A DNA stretch of 64,000 bases, from contig NZ_CP095501.1 of assembly GCF_023100725.1 (NCBI RefSeq), positions 2,108,001 to 2,172,000 on the forward strand, read 5' to 3'. The position numbers were made by a program, and so were the translations under genes. Numbering within the stretch: position 1 is the stretch's first letter; each line of letters begins with the position of its first letter. The notes beneath the pieces are model-generated. The model saw only the letters and a list, made by a program, of their open reading frames with translations. It was not told where the DNA came from and made no database searches. This document shows positions 8,708 to 17,290 of the stretch, piece after piece. This stretch comes from Arthrobacter antioxidans. Its GTDB lineage: Bacteria; Actinomycetota; Actinomycetes; Actinomycetales; Micrococcaceae.

Positions 8708-9613
8708 ATGACCTCCATCATCGACAGCGGCACCAAGCCCCTGGGACACCGCCGCAGCAAGTTCAGCGGCGAAAAGACTCCTCAGGCCCTGATCTTCCTG
8801 ATCCTGATCTGGGCGTGCCTTGCCTTTTCCTTCCTGTTCCTGCTGATCCTCATCGTCACGACCTTCATCGACGGGGCAGATCGATTCACCCTTGATCTGT
8901 TCACCGAGTACCCGGCGTCCTCCCCGGACCGGGCAGGAGCCAGGCCCGCGATCATCGGCTCCGCCTGGGTCATCGGCACCACCGCGGTCCTCACCATCCC
9001 CCTGGGCGTCGCCGCGGCGATCCACCTCGAGGAGTTCGCGGACAAGCGCAAATGGTACAACCGGGTTATCGAACTCAATGTGCAGAACCTCGCCGCAGTA
9101 CCCGCAATCGTCTACGGCCTCCTGGCCCTGGCCGTCCTGTCCCTCATGGGCGTGCAGAACAAGAACATCGTCATCGGCGGTGCACTCGCCCTGGGCCTGC
9201 TGATCCTGCCCGTCATCATCATCTCCACCCGCGAGGCGATCCGCTCGGTCCCCATCGAGATCCGCCAAGGCTCCATGGCACTGGGTGCCTCCAGATGGCA
9301 GACCGTGTGGCGTCAGGTCCTACCGGCCTCCGTCCCCGGCATCGCGACCGGATCGATTCTCGCCCTTTCGCGGGCCCTCGGCGAAGCAGCCCCGCTACTG
9401 GTCCTCGGCGCCCTGGTGTTCCTCAGCTTCGATCCCAACGGCCTGCTCAGCGGGTTCACGACAATGCCCATCCAGATCTTCGATTGGACGAGCCGCCCGC
9501 AGGCCGGCTTCCAGGAACTTGCTGCTGCGACCAGCATCCTGCTCCTAGGGCTGCTCGTCATCATGAACGGCCTGGCCATCTTCATCCGCAACCGCTTCCA
9601 GACACGGTGGTAG
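8708..9613 (+). CDS. pstA: Phosphate ABC transporter permease PstA
   Basis: Second membrane subunit of the Pst importer, 301 aa. It has hydrophobic spans and an EAA-type loop ([20 protein letters not shown]) for contact with PstB. The ATG at 8708 is preferred over an in-frame ATG at 8690, because it lies just after the pstC stop and the AGGAG site falls inside the end of pstC. It is followed 8 bases later by pstB. Confidence 0.93.
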   Translation: MTSIIDSGTKPLGHRRSKFSGEKTPQALIFLILIWACLAFSFLFLLILIVTTFIDGADRFTLDLFTEYPASSPDRAGARPAIIGSAWVIGTTAVLTIPLGVAAAIHLEEFADKRKWYNRVIELNVQNLAAVPAIVYGLLALAVLSLMGVQNKNIVIGGALALGLLILPVIIISTREAIRSVPIEIRQGSMALGASRWQTVWRQVLPASVPGIATGSILALSRALGEAAPLLVLGALVFLSFDPNGLLSGFTTMPIQIFDWTSRPQAGFQELAAATSILLLGLLVIMNGLAIFIRNRFQTRW

Positions 9614-9621
9614 AAAAAATC

Positions 9622-10665
9622 ATGACCGATCCCACAACAACCACGCCCGCCACGACGCAGGGCAGCTCACACGCAGCCGCTGCGTCTGCTGGAGCTACCA
9701 GCGCCGGCACCGGAACCGGCGCGACACCCGCCTCCGAGTCAGGTATCGACGGGATGGGGCAGCGCGACACGAGCCGCCCCTCGGACCGCGCCCTGTCCGA
9801 CAACGCCGACATCCTGCACCAGCAGCCCGGCATGAGCGTGCACCTCACCGGGCGTGCGGCTGCGGACGCCCTGCCGGACAAGCCCAACGGCATCATCAAG
9901 TGTGAAGACGTCAACGTCTACTACGGCAACTTCCGGGCCGTAACCGGGGTGAACCTCGACTTCGGCATGAACGAGATCACTGCCCTCATCGGCCCGTCCG
10001 GCTGCGGCAAGTCCACGCTCCTGCGCAGCCTGAACCGCATGAACGATCTCGTCGAGGGCGCCCGCGTCGAAGGCAAGATCACCTTCCAGGGGGCGGACAT
10101 GTACGCACCCGAGGTCGACGCCATCGAAGTCCGCCGCCGCATCGGCATGGTCTTCCAGAAGCCCAACCCGTTCCCGAAATCCATCTACGACAACGTCGCC
10201 TACGGCCCCCGGGTCACCGGCATGAAGGTCAGCAGCATGGACGACCTGGTCGAGGAAGCCCTCACCAAGGCCGCCCTCTGGACCGAAGTCAAGGACAAGC
10301 TCAAGCAGTCCGCATTCGGTCTCTCCGGCGGCCAGCAGCAGCGCCTGTGCATCGCGCGCACCATCGCGGTGAAGCCCGATGTGATCCTCATGGATGAGCC
10401 CTGCTCGGCCCTGGACCCCATCGCCACCGTGCGCATCGAGGACCTCATGCACGACCTCCGCAAGGAGTACACGATCGTCATCGTCACCCACAACATGCAG
10501 CAGGCGGCCCGCGTCGCGGACCGCACCGCGTTCTTCACCGCGCTGGCCGACGAAGGAACCGGCGACCGCACCGGTGTCCTGGTCGAATACGCCAAGACCA
10601 GCAAGATCTTCGAAGGGCCGGATGATCAGAGGACCGAAGACTACATCTCCGGTCGGTTCGGGTAA
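9622..10665 (+). CDS. pstB: Phosphate ABC transporter ATPase PstB with long N-terminal extension
   Basis: ATP-hydrolysing subunit of the Pst importer. Walker [10 protein letters not shown] is at 124-132, the Q-loop Gln at about 179, signature LSGGQ at 234-238, Walker B VILMDE at 254-259 and the switch His at 290. The ABC domain starts near residue 90, so the product (347 aa) is about 85-90 residues longer than a typical PstB. The extra N-terminus is Thr/Ala/Ser/Gly-rich and looks disordered. The ATG at 9622 lies 8 bases after pstA. Internal ATGs (Met71) could give a normal-sized form, so the extension may be partly an annotation artefact. No phoU gene is present in the cluster. Confidence 0.92.
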   Translation: MTDPTTTTPATTQGSSHAAAASAGATSAGTGTGATPASESGIDGMGQRDTSRPSDRALSDNADILHQQPGMSVHLTGRAAADALPDKPNGIIKCEDVNVYYGNFRAVTGVNLDFGMNEITALIGPSGCGKSTLLRSLNRMNDLVEGARVEGKITFQGADMYAPEVDAIEVRRRIGMVFQKPNPFPKSIYDNVAYGPRVTGMKVSSMDDLVEEALTKAALWTEVKDKLKQSAFGLSGGQQQRLCIARTIAVKPDVILMDEPCSALDPIATVRIEDLMHDLRKEYTIVIVTHNMQQAARVADRTAFFTALADEGTGDRTGVLVEYAKTSKIFEGPDDQRTEDYISGRFG

Positions 10666-10673
10666 GCGCAGCC

Positions 10674-11420
10674 ATGGCTGAACGAGTCGGCCACGCGCCG
10701 CTGGGGGCGCATGGCCGGTCCATTCGTGGATCTTCCACACGGTGGCCCTGCACGATCGCCACCGTTGCCTCCTGCGGTTTCAGCTCCACCGTCGATCAGG
10801 AAGGGATGCTGCGGGTCGGCATCGACCTGCGCATCTACTCCGATGCGCCAAGTGCCCTGCTGGCAATCGGCGCGAACCGGCCCCAGGTCGTCCTCGCACC
10901 CACCGACATGGCCGGCATCGATGTCGGCGAGTTCACCGCGGTCATCACCCGCACCGCCGGGCTCCCCGTCCTCGTCGGCGTGCTCTCCACGCCTGACAGC
11001 CAGATCAGTGCCTATCACGCCCTGGAACGCGGAGCCCGCGGGATGACACCACTGCCCTTCACCCCGCGCAGCCTGTCCACCGCCGTGGGACAACTCGGGT
11101 TCCTCGAAACTGCCGACGCCGGCGAACTGCGCTGCGGATCCCTGACTCTCAACCCTCAGTCGCTCCGGGTGACCATCGAGGCCACCTCGGTTCACCTGGC
11201 GCCCAAGGAATTCGCCGTCCTGAAGTACCTGATGAGCGAAGCCCCCCGCGTCGTCAACGTCGAAGAGATCGCCGCCGCACAGGACGACTTCCTCGACGGC
11301 GACACCACCCGAACCCGCCTGGCGATCATGCGCACCCGCAAGAAGCTCACCGAAGCCGCGCCTCACCTGCCGGTCCTTATCGAGACGGTCCGCGGCCTCG
11401 GCTACCGCATGTCCTACTGA
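10674..11420 (+). CDS. Winged-helix regulator with degenerate receiver domain (pst operon end)
   Basis: Protein of 248 aa whose C-terminal 95 or so residues form an OmpR/PhoB-type winged helix (LAPKEFAVLKYLM, RTRLAIMRTRKKL and VRGLGYRM segments). The N-terminal half is receiver-like in length and hydrophobic pattern, but the phospho-acceptor strand reads VVLAPTD and the acidic pocket is missing. It starts 8 bases after the pstB stop, so it is probably cotranscribed with the transporter. Met45 at 10806 is an alternative start. It is similar in architecture, though not closely in sequence, to the regulator at 5604-6377. Role in phosphate control is inferred from position. Confidence 0.78.
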   Translation: MAERVGHAPLGAHGRSIRGSSTRWPCTIATVASCGFSSTVDQEGMLRVGIDLRIYSDAPSALLAIGANRPQVVLAPTDMAGIDVGEFTAVITRTAGLPVLVGVLSTPDSQISAYHALERGARGMTPLPFTPRSLSTAVGQLGFLETADAGELRCGSLTLNPQSLRVTIEATSVHLAPKEFAVLKYLMSEAPRVVNVEEIAAAQDDFLDGDTTRTRLAIMRTRKKLTEAAPHLPVLIETVRGLGYRMSY

Positions 11421-11463
11421 CCCATGCCTCCGGTGATCCGGCGTCAGGTGAGGTTCTCCCGGC

Positions 11464-12972
11464 TCAGTAGTCCGGATCGCCCGACCGGCCGTGCACGGTA
11501 CCCGTAGGGAAACCAGTGCTCACCAGCTGGGGTGTCGAACAGCAACCGCCGGATTCCGCGGCATCTGTGCCGCCTGCGGCACCTTCGGCGAGCGGGCCGG
11601 ACGACGATGAGCTACCGGTGTCGGCGACCGCCGCGGTGTCGGTGTCGCAGGATCCCCCGAGGTCGGTGCTGCAGACCCCCGTCTCGGGCAGTTCGAGCTG
11701 CAGACGGGACGCGGCCTCGGTGTCGCCGGCGATCGCGGCGGTGACGGAGCGGACCTGCTCGTACCCCGTGGCCAGGAGGAAGGTGGGGGCCCGCCCGTAG
11801 GACTTCATGCCGACCAGGTAGAAATCCTTCTCCGGGTGGGCAAGGACATCCGCGCCGTGGGCGGGAACCGTCCCGCAGGAATGGAACTCCGGGTCGATCA
11901 GGGGGCCGAGCGCACGCGGTGCTTCCACCGCGGGGTCCAGGTCGAGCCGGAGTTCGCGCAGCATGTCGAGGTCCGGCCGGAATCCGGTGGCCGGGACGAG
12001 GACGTCGACGTCGATCGTGCGGACGCCGTCGGGTGTCGACGCCGTCACCGCCAGGCCCTGCCCGTTCCGGGCGAGCGCGGTGATGGTGAAGCCCGTGGTC
12101 AGCTCGACGACGCCGTCGCCGACGAGGGCCCTCAACCGGCTGCCGAGGGCACCCCGGGCCGGCAGGCCGTCGAGGTCGCCGCCGCCGTAGAGGCGCTGGG
12201 CCGATCCGCTGCCGCGGACGGCCCAGAGGATCCGGGTGCCGGGCTCGTTCACGGCGACCTCGCCGAGGTCGATCAGCGTGTTGGCGGCCGAGTGGCCGGC
12301 GCCGACGACCATGACCGTCCTCCCCGCGAACCGTTCCCGTTCGGCTCCGACGACGTCGGGCAGTGCGGAGGTCACCAGACCGGCCACGGTGTCCTCGCCG
12401 AGTGCGCGCAGCCCCGACTGGCCGAGCGGGTTGGGCCGGCCCCACGTGCCGGAGGCGTCGATGACGGCGCGCACGAGGTGATCGACGGTTCCCTCGGGAC
12501 CGGTGACGCGGACGAGGAAGGGCGTCGTGTCGCGTCCCTTGGTCCTGGTCTTGTCCATGCCGAGCCGGGTGACGGCCGTGACGGTGCTGTCGAACTGCAG
12601 CGTCTGCGCGATCGCCGGGACGGCGGCGAGGGGTTCGAGATAGGAATCCACCAGTTCCCGCCCTGACGGCAGTGCGGTCTGGTGTGGTTCCACCCACCCG
12701 GTGGGCTCGAGCAGGCGTCGGGCCGCCGGATCAATGTCGTACTGCCACGGCGAGAACAGGCGGATGTGCGCCCACTGCCGGATCGCGGCCCCGACGTTCC
12801 CGCCCTGTTCGAAGACGATCGGGGTGAGCCCCTGCTCGATGAGGTTGGCGGCCGCGGACAGTCCGATCGGTCCGGCGCCGATGACGGCGACTGGCAGGTC
12901 GATCGTTCTGCCTGTGACATCGTTGCCGATGCCTACAGTGGCCTTCATGGGGTCTGAGCCGGTGTCAAGCAT
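11464..12972 (-). CDS. Flavin-dependent oxidoreductase of the ars operon (ArsO-like)
   Basis: FAD/NAD(P)-binding protein of about 502 aa. A first dinucleotide motif GAGPIG is near 32-37 and a second GAGHSAAN near 224-231; an ATGFRPD motif follows later, as in flavin monooxygenases and thioredoxin-reductase-like enzymes. The last 70 residues are Gly/Ser-rich and contain a Cys-Cys pair and other cysteines. The ATG at 12972 overlaps the arsC stop in ATGCTTGA, so translation is coupled to arsenate reductase. Such flavoproteins are frequent in actinobacterial ars operons; the exact reaction is not established here. A longer in-frame start inside arsC is unlikely. Confidence 0.75.
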   Translation of the reverse strand: MLDTGSDPMKATVGIGNDVTGRTIDLPVAVIGAGPIGLSAAANLIEQGLTPIVFEQGGNVGAAIRQWAHIRLFSPWQYDIDPAARRLLEPTGWVEPHQTALPSGRELVDSYLEPLAAVPAIAQTLQFDSTVTAVTRLGMDKTRTKGRDTTPFLVRVTGPEGTVDHLVRAVIDASGTWGRPNPLGQSGLRALGEDTVAGLVTSALPDVVGAERERFAGRTVMVVGAGHSAANTLIDLGEVAVNEPGTRILWAVRGSGSAQRLYGGGDLDGLPARGALGSRLRALVGDGVVELTTGFTITALARNGQGLAVTASTPDGVRTIDVDVLVPATGFRPDLDMLRELRLDLDPAVEAPRALGPLIDPEFHSCGTVPAHGADVLAHPEKDFYLVGMKSYGRAPTFLLATGYEQVRSVTAAIAGDTEAASRLQLELPETGVCSTDLGGSCDTDTAAVADTGSSSSSGPLAEGAAGGTDAAESGGCCSTPQLVSTGFPTGTVHGRSGDPDY

Positions 12973-13441
12973 GGGATGCCTCCTCGTTGAGAGCCGTACT
13001 GGTGCTGGTGGGCAGGAGTTCACTGATGAGCTGCTGGATGCGTCCCTTGATGTCATCGCGGATGGGGCGGACCGAGTCGACACCCTTACCCGCCGGGTCC
13101 TCGAGGACCCAGTCCTCGTACCGCTTGCCGGGGAAGTACGGGCATTCGTCGCCGCAGCCCATGGTGACCACGACGTCGGAGGCCTTCACGGCGTCCGTGG
13201 TGAGGATCTTCGGGGTTTCCGCGGTGATGTCGATGCCCTCCTCCTTCATCGCCTCGACCGCGGCGGGGTTGACCTGGTCGGCGGGCTGCGAACCGGCGGA
13301 GAGGACCTCGATGCGCCCCTCGGACAGGTGGCTCAGGTACGCGGCAGCCATCTGCGACCGGCCTGCGTTGTGCACGCAGACGAACAGGACCGAGGGCTTC
13401 CCGTGATCGGCGGTCGTCGTGGCTGATGTCTCGGTGCTCAT
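12965..13441 (-). CDS. arsC: Arsenate reductase ArsC, LMW-phosphatase type (probably mycothiol-coupled)
   Basis: Reduces arsenate to arsenite in the cytoplasm. The 158-aa product has the low-molecular-weight phosphatase P-loop CVHNAGRS, with nucleophile Cys22 and Arg28, plus Cys96 and Cys100 in GCGDEC. This layout matches the actinobacterial ArsC group described as using mycothiol/mycoredoxin; that assignment is by family resemblance. AAGGA precedes the ATG at 13441. It is first gene of the leftward ars unit, divergent from arsR. Confidence 0.88.
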   Translation of the reverse strand: MSTETSATTTADHGKPSVLFVCVHNAGRSQMAAAYLSHLSEGRIEVLSAGSQPADQVNPAAVEAMKEEGIDITAETPKILTTDAVKASDVVVTMGCGDECPYFPGKRYEDWVLEDPAGKGVDSVRPIRDDIKGRIQQLISELLPTSTSTALNEEASHA

Positions 13442-13566
13442 GATGATCCTTGGTTCATCGCCTCGTGCCGGAGGGCCGGGCGTTCGGATGGAGAGGAGGA
13501 GCCGAACCCCGGGTCGGACACCTCACGTTCCGGCGACCGACCAGGGATCGACTGGCTTCGATGTCG

Positions 13567-13616
13567 AGTATGCGGACAGATATCGATGGATGTCAATGCG
13601 CGGGTATGCTGGGCGA
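13567..13616. promoter_or_regulatory. Overlapping divergent ars promoters and candidate ArsR operator
   Basis: Leftward promoter: TTGACA at 13591-13596 and CATACT at 13567-13572 (spacer 18) on the minus strand, serving arsC. Rightward promoter: TATGCT at 13605-13610, 6 nt before the arsR ATG, implying a leaderless arsR mRNA. The leftward spacer contains the self-complementary ATCGAT and GATATC elements, a plausible ArsR site that would silence both directions. Confidence 0.6.
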
Positions 13617-14018
13617 ATGACGACGATCTCCGCGCCCGGACCAGCGGGCCTCGCAGCAGCCGAACCGGCGCTCGCGCCGCCCGTTGGCGCAACCCAGGAC
13701 GGCCGCTGCTGCGTTCCCTCCGGAACCTCCGCGATGAGTGCCGGTCGCGCCGAGGAACTCGCGAAGCAGTTCAAGGCCATCGCCGACCCGAACCGGTTGC
13801 GCCTGGTCTCGCTCATCTCCGCGAGCGCCGCCAACGAGGCGTGCGTGTGTGATCTCACCGAGCCGTTGGATCTCGGCCAGCCGACGGTGTCCCACCACCT
13901 GAAGATCCTCGTCGACGCCGGCATCCTGCACCGCGAGAAGCGCGGCGTCTGGGCGTACTACTCCATCGTGCCCGGGAGCCTGGACTCCCTTGCCGGCGTC
14001 CTCACCGAGGCCCGATGA
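13617..14018 (+). CDS. arsR: ArsR-family arsenic-responsive repressor
   Basis: Winged-helix repressor of 133 aa, the usual size. A metal-binding CVCDL motif (Cys76, Cys78) sits ahead of the recognition helix (PTVSHHLKIL). An additional N-terminal Cys31-Cys32 pair could join a three-sulphur arsenite site. The ATG at 13617 is chosen because it follows a TATGCT -10 box by 6 nt and the upstream in-frame sequence covers the promoter. It diverges from arsC and lies ahead of a second arsC-like gene and arsB, so it probably controls the whole locus. Confidence 0.9.
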   Translation: MTTISAPGPAGLAAAEPALAPPVGATQDGRCCVPSGTSAMSAGRAEELAKQFKAIADPNRLRLVSLISASAANEACVCDLTEPLDLGQPTVSHHLKILVDAGILHREKRGVWAYYSIVPGSLDSLAGVLTEAR

Positions 14019-14061
14019 CACAGCCTCCTGCCTCTGCCCTCCACCACGAATCGAGACCCCT

Positions 14062-14484
14062 GTGACCTTCAAAGCGGACAAGCCCTCCGTCCTGTTCGTC
14101 TGCGTCAAGAACGGCGGCAAGTCCCAGATGGCCGCCGGACTCATGGACAAGGTCGCCGGCGACTCCGTGACCACGGCCTCGGCCGGATCGAAGCCGGGGT
14201 CCGCCGTCAACGGCCTCTCCGCCGAGGTCCTGGCCGAGGTCGGCGTCGACATCAGCCGGAACATCCCACGCCAGGTCACCGCCGAGGACCAGGTCCGGGC
14301 GGACGTCGTCGTGATCCTCGGTCCCGAAGCGCAGGTCGACGAGGTCGAGGGGACCCGCTACGAACGGTGGACCACCGACGAGCCCAGCGACCGCGGGATC
14401 GACGGCATCGACCGCATGCGCCTGGTCCGCGACGACATCCTCGCCCGCGTCACCGCGTTGCACGCCACGCTCACCGCCCCGTAG
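14062..14484 (+). CDS. ArsC-like LMW phosphatase-family protein with CX5K loop
   Basis: Protein of 140 aa from a GTG start, aligned with thioredoxin-type ArsC/LMW phosphatases. The P-loop reads CVKNGGKS: nucleophile Cys14 is kept, but the invariant arginine is lysine (Lys20). No second redox cysteine pair like that of the partner ArsC is present. Related single-cysteine proteins occur beside other actinobacterial ars genes, so it may be a variant arsenate reductase. Its activity cannot be assumed. It lies 43 bases after arsR and 81 before arsB in a presumed operon. Confidence 0.75.
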   Translation: MTFKADKPSVLFVCVKNGGKSQMAAGLMDKVAGDSVTTASAGSKPGSAVNGLSAEVLAEVGVDISRNIPRQVTAEDQVRADVVVILGPEAQVDEVEGTRYERWTTDEPSDRGIDGIDRMRLVRDDILARVTALHATLTAP

Positions 14485-14565
14485 GGCTACCTCCCCCGCC
14501 TTCTTCCTCCGCTCTCCCCTGCCCTTCTTCTCCCGTGAGTTCCCCCTGCTAGGAGTCCTGCTGCC

Positions 14566-16101
14566 ATGACCGTGGTCGCCATCCTGATCTTCCTCGCCAC
14601 CCTGACCCTCGTCATCTGGCAACCCAAAGGCCTCGGCATCGGCTGGTCCGCTCTTGGCGGGGCTGCGCTCGCGCTGATCACCACCGTCGTGAGCCTGTCG
14701 GACATCCCTATCGTGTGGGACATCGTCTGGAACGCGACCTTCGCCTTCGTGGCGATCGTCATCATCTCGCTGATCCTGGACGAGTCCGGATTCTTCACCT
14801 GGGCCGCCCTCCACGTCGCCCGCTGGGGGCGGGGCAACGGCCGCCTGCTGTTCACCCTGATCGTCCTGCTCGGAGCAGCGATCGCGGCGGTGTTCGCCAA
14901 TGACGGGGCAGCACTGATCCTCACCCCGATCGTCATCCAGATGCTGCTCGCCCTGAAGTTCCCGGCCAGGGCATCCCTCGCGTTCGTCATCGCCTGCGGG
15001 TTCATCGCCGACGCCGGCAGCCTGCCCCTGGTCGTGTCGAACCTGGTGAACATCGTCACCGCGGACTTCTTCGACATCAGCTTCGCCCGCTACGCCGTCG
15101 TCATGGTCCCGGTCGGACTCGTCTCCGTCGCCGCCAGCCTGGGTGTCCTGCTCCTGTTCTTCCGGAAGGCCATCCCGCGCCACTACGACGTCACCGTCCT
15201 CGCGAACCCGAGATCCGCCATCGCGGACCCCCTGACCTTCAAGACCGGCTGGGTGGTCCTCGGGGTCCTGCTGATCGGCTACTTCGCCGCGGACCCCCTG
15301 CACATCCCGCTCTCCGCCGTCGCGGGCCTCGGCGCCGTCGTGCTCATGATCGTCGCCTCCCGCCGGCCTGCCTTCCTCTTCCCTCGTGCAGCCGCCCTGG
15401 CCGGCGCCCCGGACACGCGGCATGCAGCACCGGAATCGGCGCACGCCGCAGATCGGGCGGAGGACCTCGACTACGAGACCGCGGGCGTCGGGCGCTGGAC
15501 CACGGTCGGCCCCCTCGCATCGCCTGCCTCGCACGCGGGCCCCGCCGATGACAGCGAGGACCTGCGGGCCTCGGCCGGCGGAACGGCGGCTGTGCGTGCT
15601 CAGGCGGGCCGGATCTCGGTTCCGCGCATCCTCAGGGAAGCGCCCTGGCAGATCGTCCTGTTCTCCATCGGCATGTACCTCGTCGTGTACGGGCTGCGGA
15701 ACCAGGGCCTCACCGATGAGCTGGCCGGTGTCTTCTCGGCCGTCGGCTCCAACGGCGTCCTGATCACCGCCCTGGGCGTCGGGGTCATCGTCGCGGTCCT
15801 CGCATCCCTGATGAACAACATGCCCACCGTCCTCATCGCGTCCCTCGCGATCGGATCCGCGGGCGCCACCGGACTGACCCAGGAGGCGATGATCTACGCC
15901 AATGTGATCGGCTCCGACCTCGGCCCGAAGATCACCCCGATCGGCAGCCTCGCGACCCTCCTGTGGCTCCACGTCCTGGACCGCAAGGGCATCCACATCG
16001 GGTGGGGCCAGTACTTCCGCACCGGGATCGTGCTCACCATCCCGGTCCTCCTCATCACGCTGGTCGCCCTCGCAGGGTGGCTGACCGTGGTCGGCGTCTG
16101 A
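14566..16101 (+). CDS. arsB: Arsenite efflux pump ArsB (ArsB/NhaD superfamily)
   Basis: Integral membrane exporter of arsenite/antimonite, 511 aa with many hydrophobic segments. Family features include [13 protein letters not shown] early and [15 protein letters not shown] plus [23 protein letters not shown] late. It is about 80 residues longer than a typical ArsB: the excess is one hydrophilic Ala/Asp/Glu-rich stretch around residues 270-350, probably a cytoplasmic loop between the two halves. It is the last gene of the rightward ars unit. No arsA ATPase is visible, so it presumably works as a secondary transporter. Confidence 0.88.
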   Translation: MTVVAILIFLATLTLVIWQPKGLGIGWSALGGAALALITTVVSLSDIPIVWDIVWNATFAFVAIVIISLILDESGFFTWAALHVARWGRGNGRLLFTLIVLLGAAIAAVFANDGAALILTPIVIQMLLALKFPARASLAFVIACGFIADAGSLPLVVSNLVNIVTADFFDISFARYAVVMVPVGLVSVAASLGVLLLFFRKAIPRHYDVTVLANPRSAIADPLTFKTGWVVLGVLLIGYFAADPLHIPLSAVAGLGAVVLMIVASRRPAFLFPRAAALAGAPDTRHAAPESAHAADRAEDLDYETAGVGRWTTVGPLASPASHAGPADDSEDLRASAGGTAAVRAQAGRISVPRILREAPWQIVLFSIGMYLVVYGLRNQGLTDELAGVFSAVGSNGVLITALGVGVIVAVLASLMNNMPTVLIASLAIGSAGATGLTQEAMIYANVIGSDLGPKITPIGSLATLLWLHVLDRKGIHIGWGQYFRTGIVLTIPVLLITLVALAGWLTVVGV

Positions 16102-16138
16102 TTCTCCTGCGCCGTCCAGGTGGGACCAGGGGCACTCG

Positions 16139-17283
16139 TCACGTCGGCGGGAGGACGGAGGAACTGCTCGGCGAGGGGCAGAAGAGAGCAACAGTCCCGA
16201 CCGTGACGGGGATGAGCGCGGCGATCCGGCTCGGGGCGGTGTAGCTGCCGGTGATGTCGCGGCCGATGGAGAAGAGGATCGGTCCGAGGGCCGTGGAAGC
16301 GACGTTGATGGACGTGATGACTCCGCGGATGCCCCAAGGCTCTCCGTGCCGTAGTAGTGAGCGAGAGCGATCGGTTCGATCGCGCGAATGGCTCCGCCGG
16401 CGGCGCCCAGGATAAGGCCGTAGGCGACGGCAAGGCCGAAGCCGGTGATCAGGGGCAGGAAGCAGAGCGCTGCGGCGAGAAGTGCCATGGATCCCGTGAG
16501 CGCGTAACGCGGGTCGAGCTTATGGGCGACGGCGCCGACGGTCAGGGTGGCCAGGATCGCGGTGATGGTCTGGGGATGAAGTTCGCGGCGGCTTCGGTGC
16601 TGCTCAGTCCCTGGCCGGTGAGGATGGAGGCCTGGTGGAAGGCCAGGGCGGTCGACAGCATGCCGGTGGCCGCCAACGCTGCGGCGATGACCCAAAAGAT
16701 CGGCGTCCGGGCCGCTTCGTTGGTCGTCCAGACGCCAGTGCCCGACGGCGCTCGCCCCGCGACGTCGGGCCCGGGGGGTGTGCCGGCGCTGCCGGCAATC
16801 GATGCTGTCCAGGAGCCGGTTGTGGGCAATTCTGGTGGCGGGGCAGGAACAGGATCATCGGCAGGACGACGACGAGCACGGCAACGGACTGCACACGCCA
16901 TGCCAGGGCGATGCCGCCGCTGCTGACGAGACGTTCGACGAGGATCGGGGTCAGGGAGATCACGGCGGACCCGATCGCGGAGACCAGACCGATGGCGAGG
17001 CCGCGCCGGTGATGAATGGCCTTGACGACGACGGCGGTGGTCGCGGCGAGGGTCAGGTTCCCTGCCCGGCCATACGCAGGATCACGAAGCCCGTAGTGAG
17101 CCCGTAGATGTCGGTGCGGGAAATTCCGAGTTCGTCGATGAGCGGATCGGTAAGCGGGGACAGGCCGGCGGTCTGCCCGGGTGCCGTCGCGGCGCTGACG
17201 AGCGCTCCGGCGGCAACGACTCCCCACCAGCGTGTGGGCACCGGCGCCGGAGCTACGGCATGAGGCGTGAGTGCTGGGCGCAT
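16139..17283 (-). pseudogene. MFS transporter pseudogene with several frameshifts
   Basis: Recognisable MFS transporter sequence continues across this stretch only by changing reading frame four times: about 17283-17060, 17060-16860, 16860-16570, 16570-16340, 16340-16139. Each change is in the same direction, as from single-base losses. Between the first membrane segment and the TTGFVILRMAGQ segment an expected stretch of two helices also seems absent. It begins 7 bases after the SulP stop and so was probably once cotranscribed with it. Substrate unknown. Sequencing error in homopolymers is possible, but the rest of the window shows no comparable breaks. Confidence 0.75.
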
Positions 17284-17290
17284 GAAGGTG

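Noticed and set aside
9052..9621. Long N-terminal extension of PstB within pstA
   Set aside because: Out-of-frame reading of pstA; arginine/proline-rich and without homology.
11421..11463. Terminator between the second atypical regulator and the ars flavoprotein gene
   Set aside because: Only short imperfect inverted repeats; no convincing stem or T-tract.
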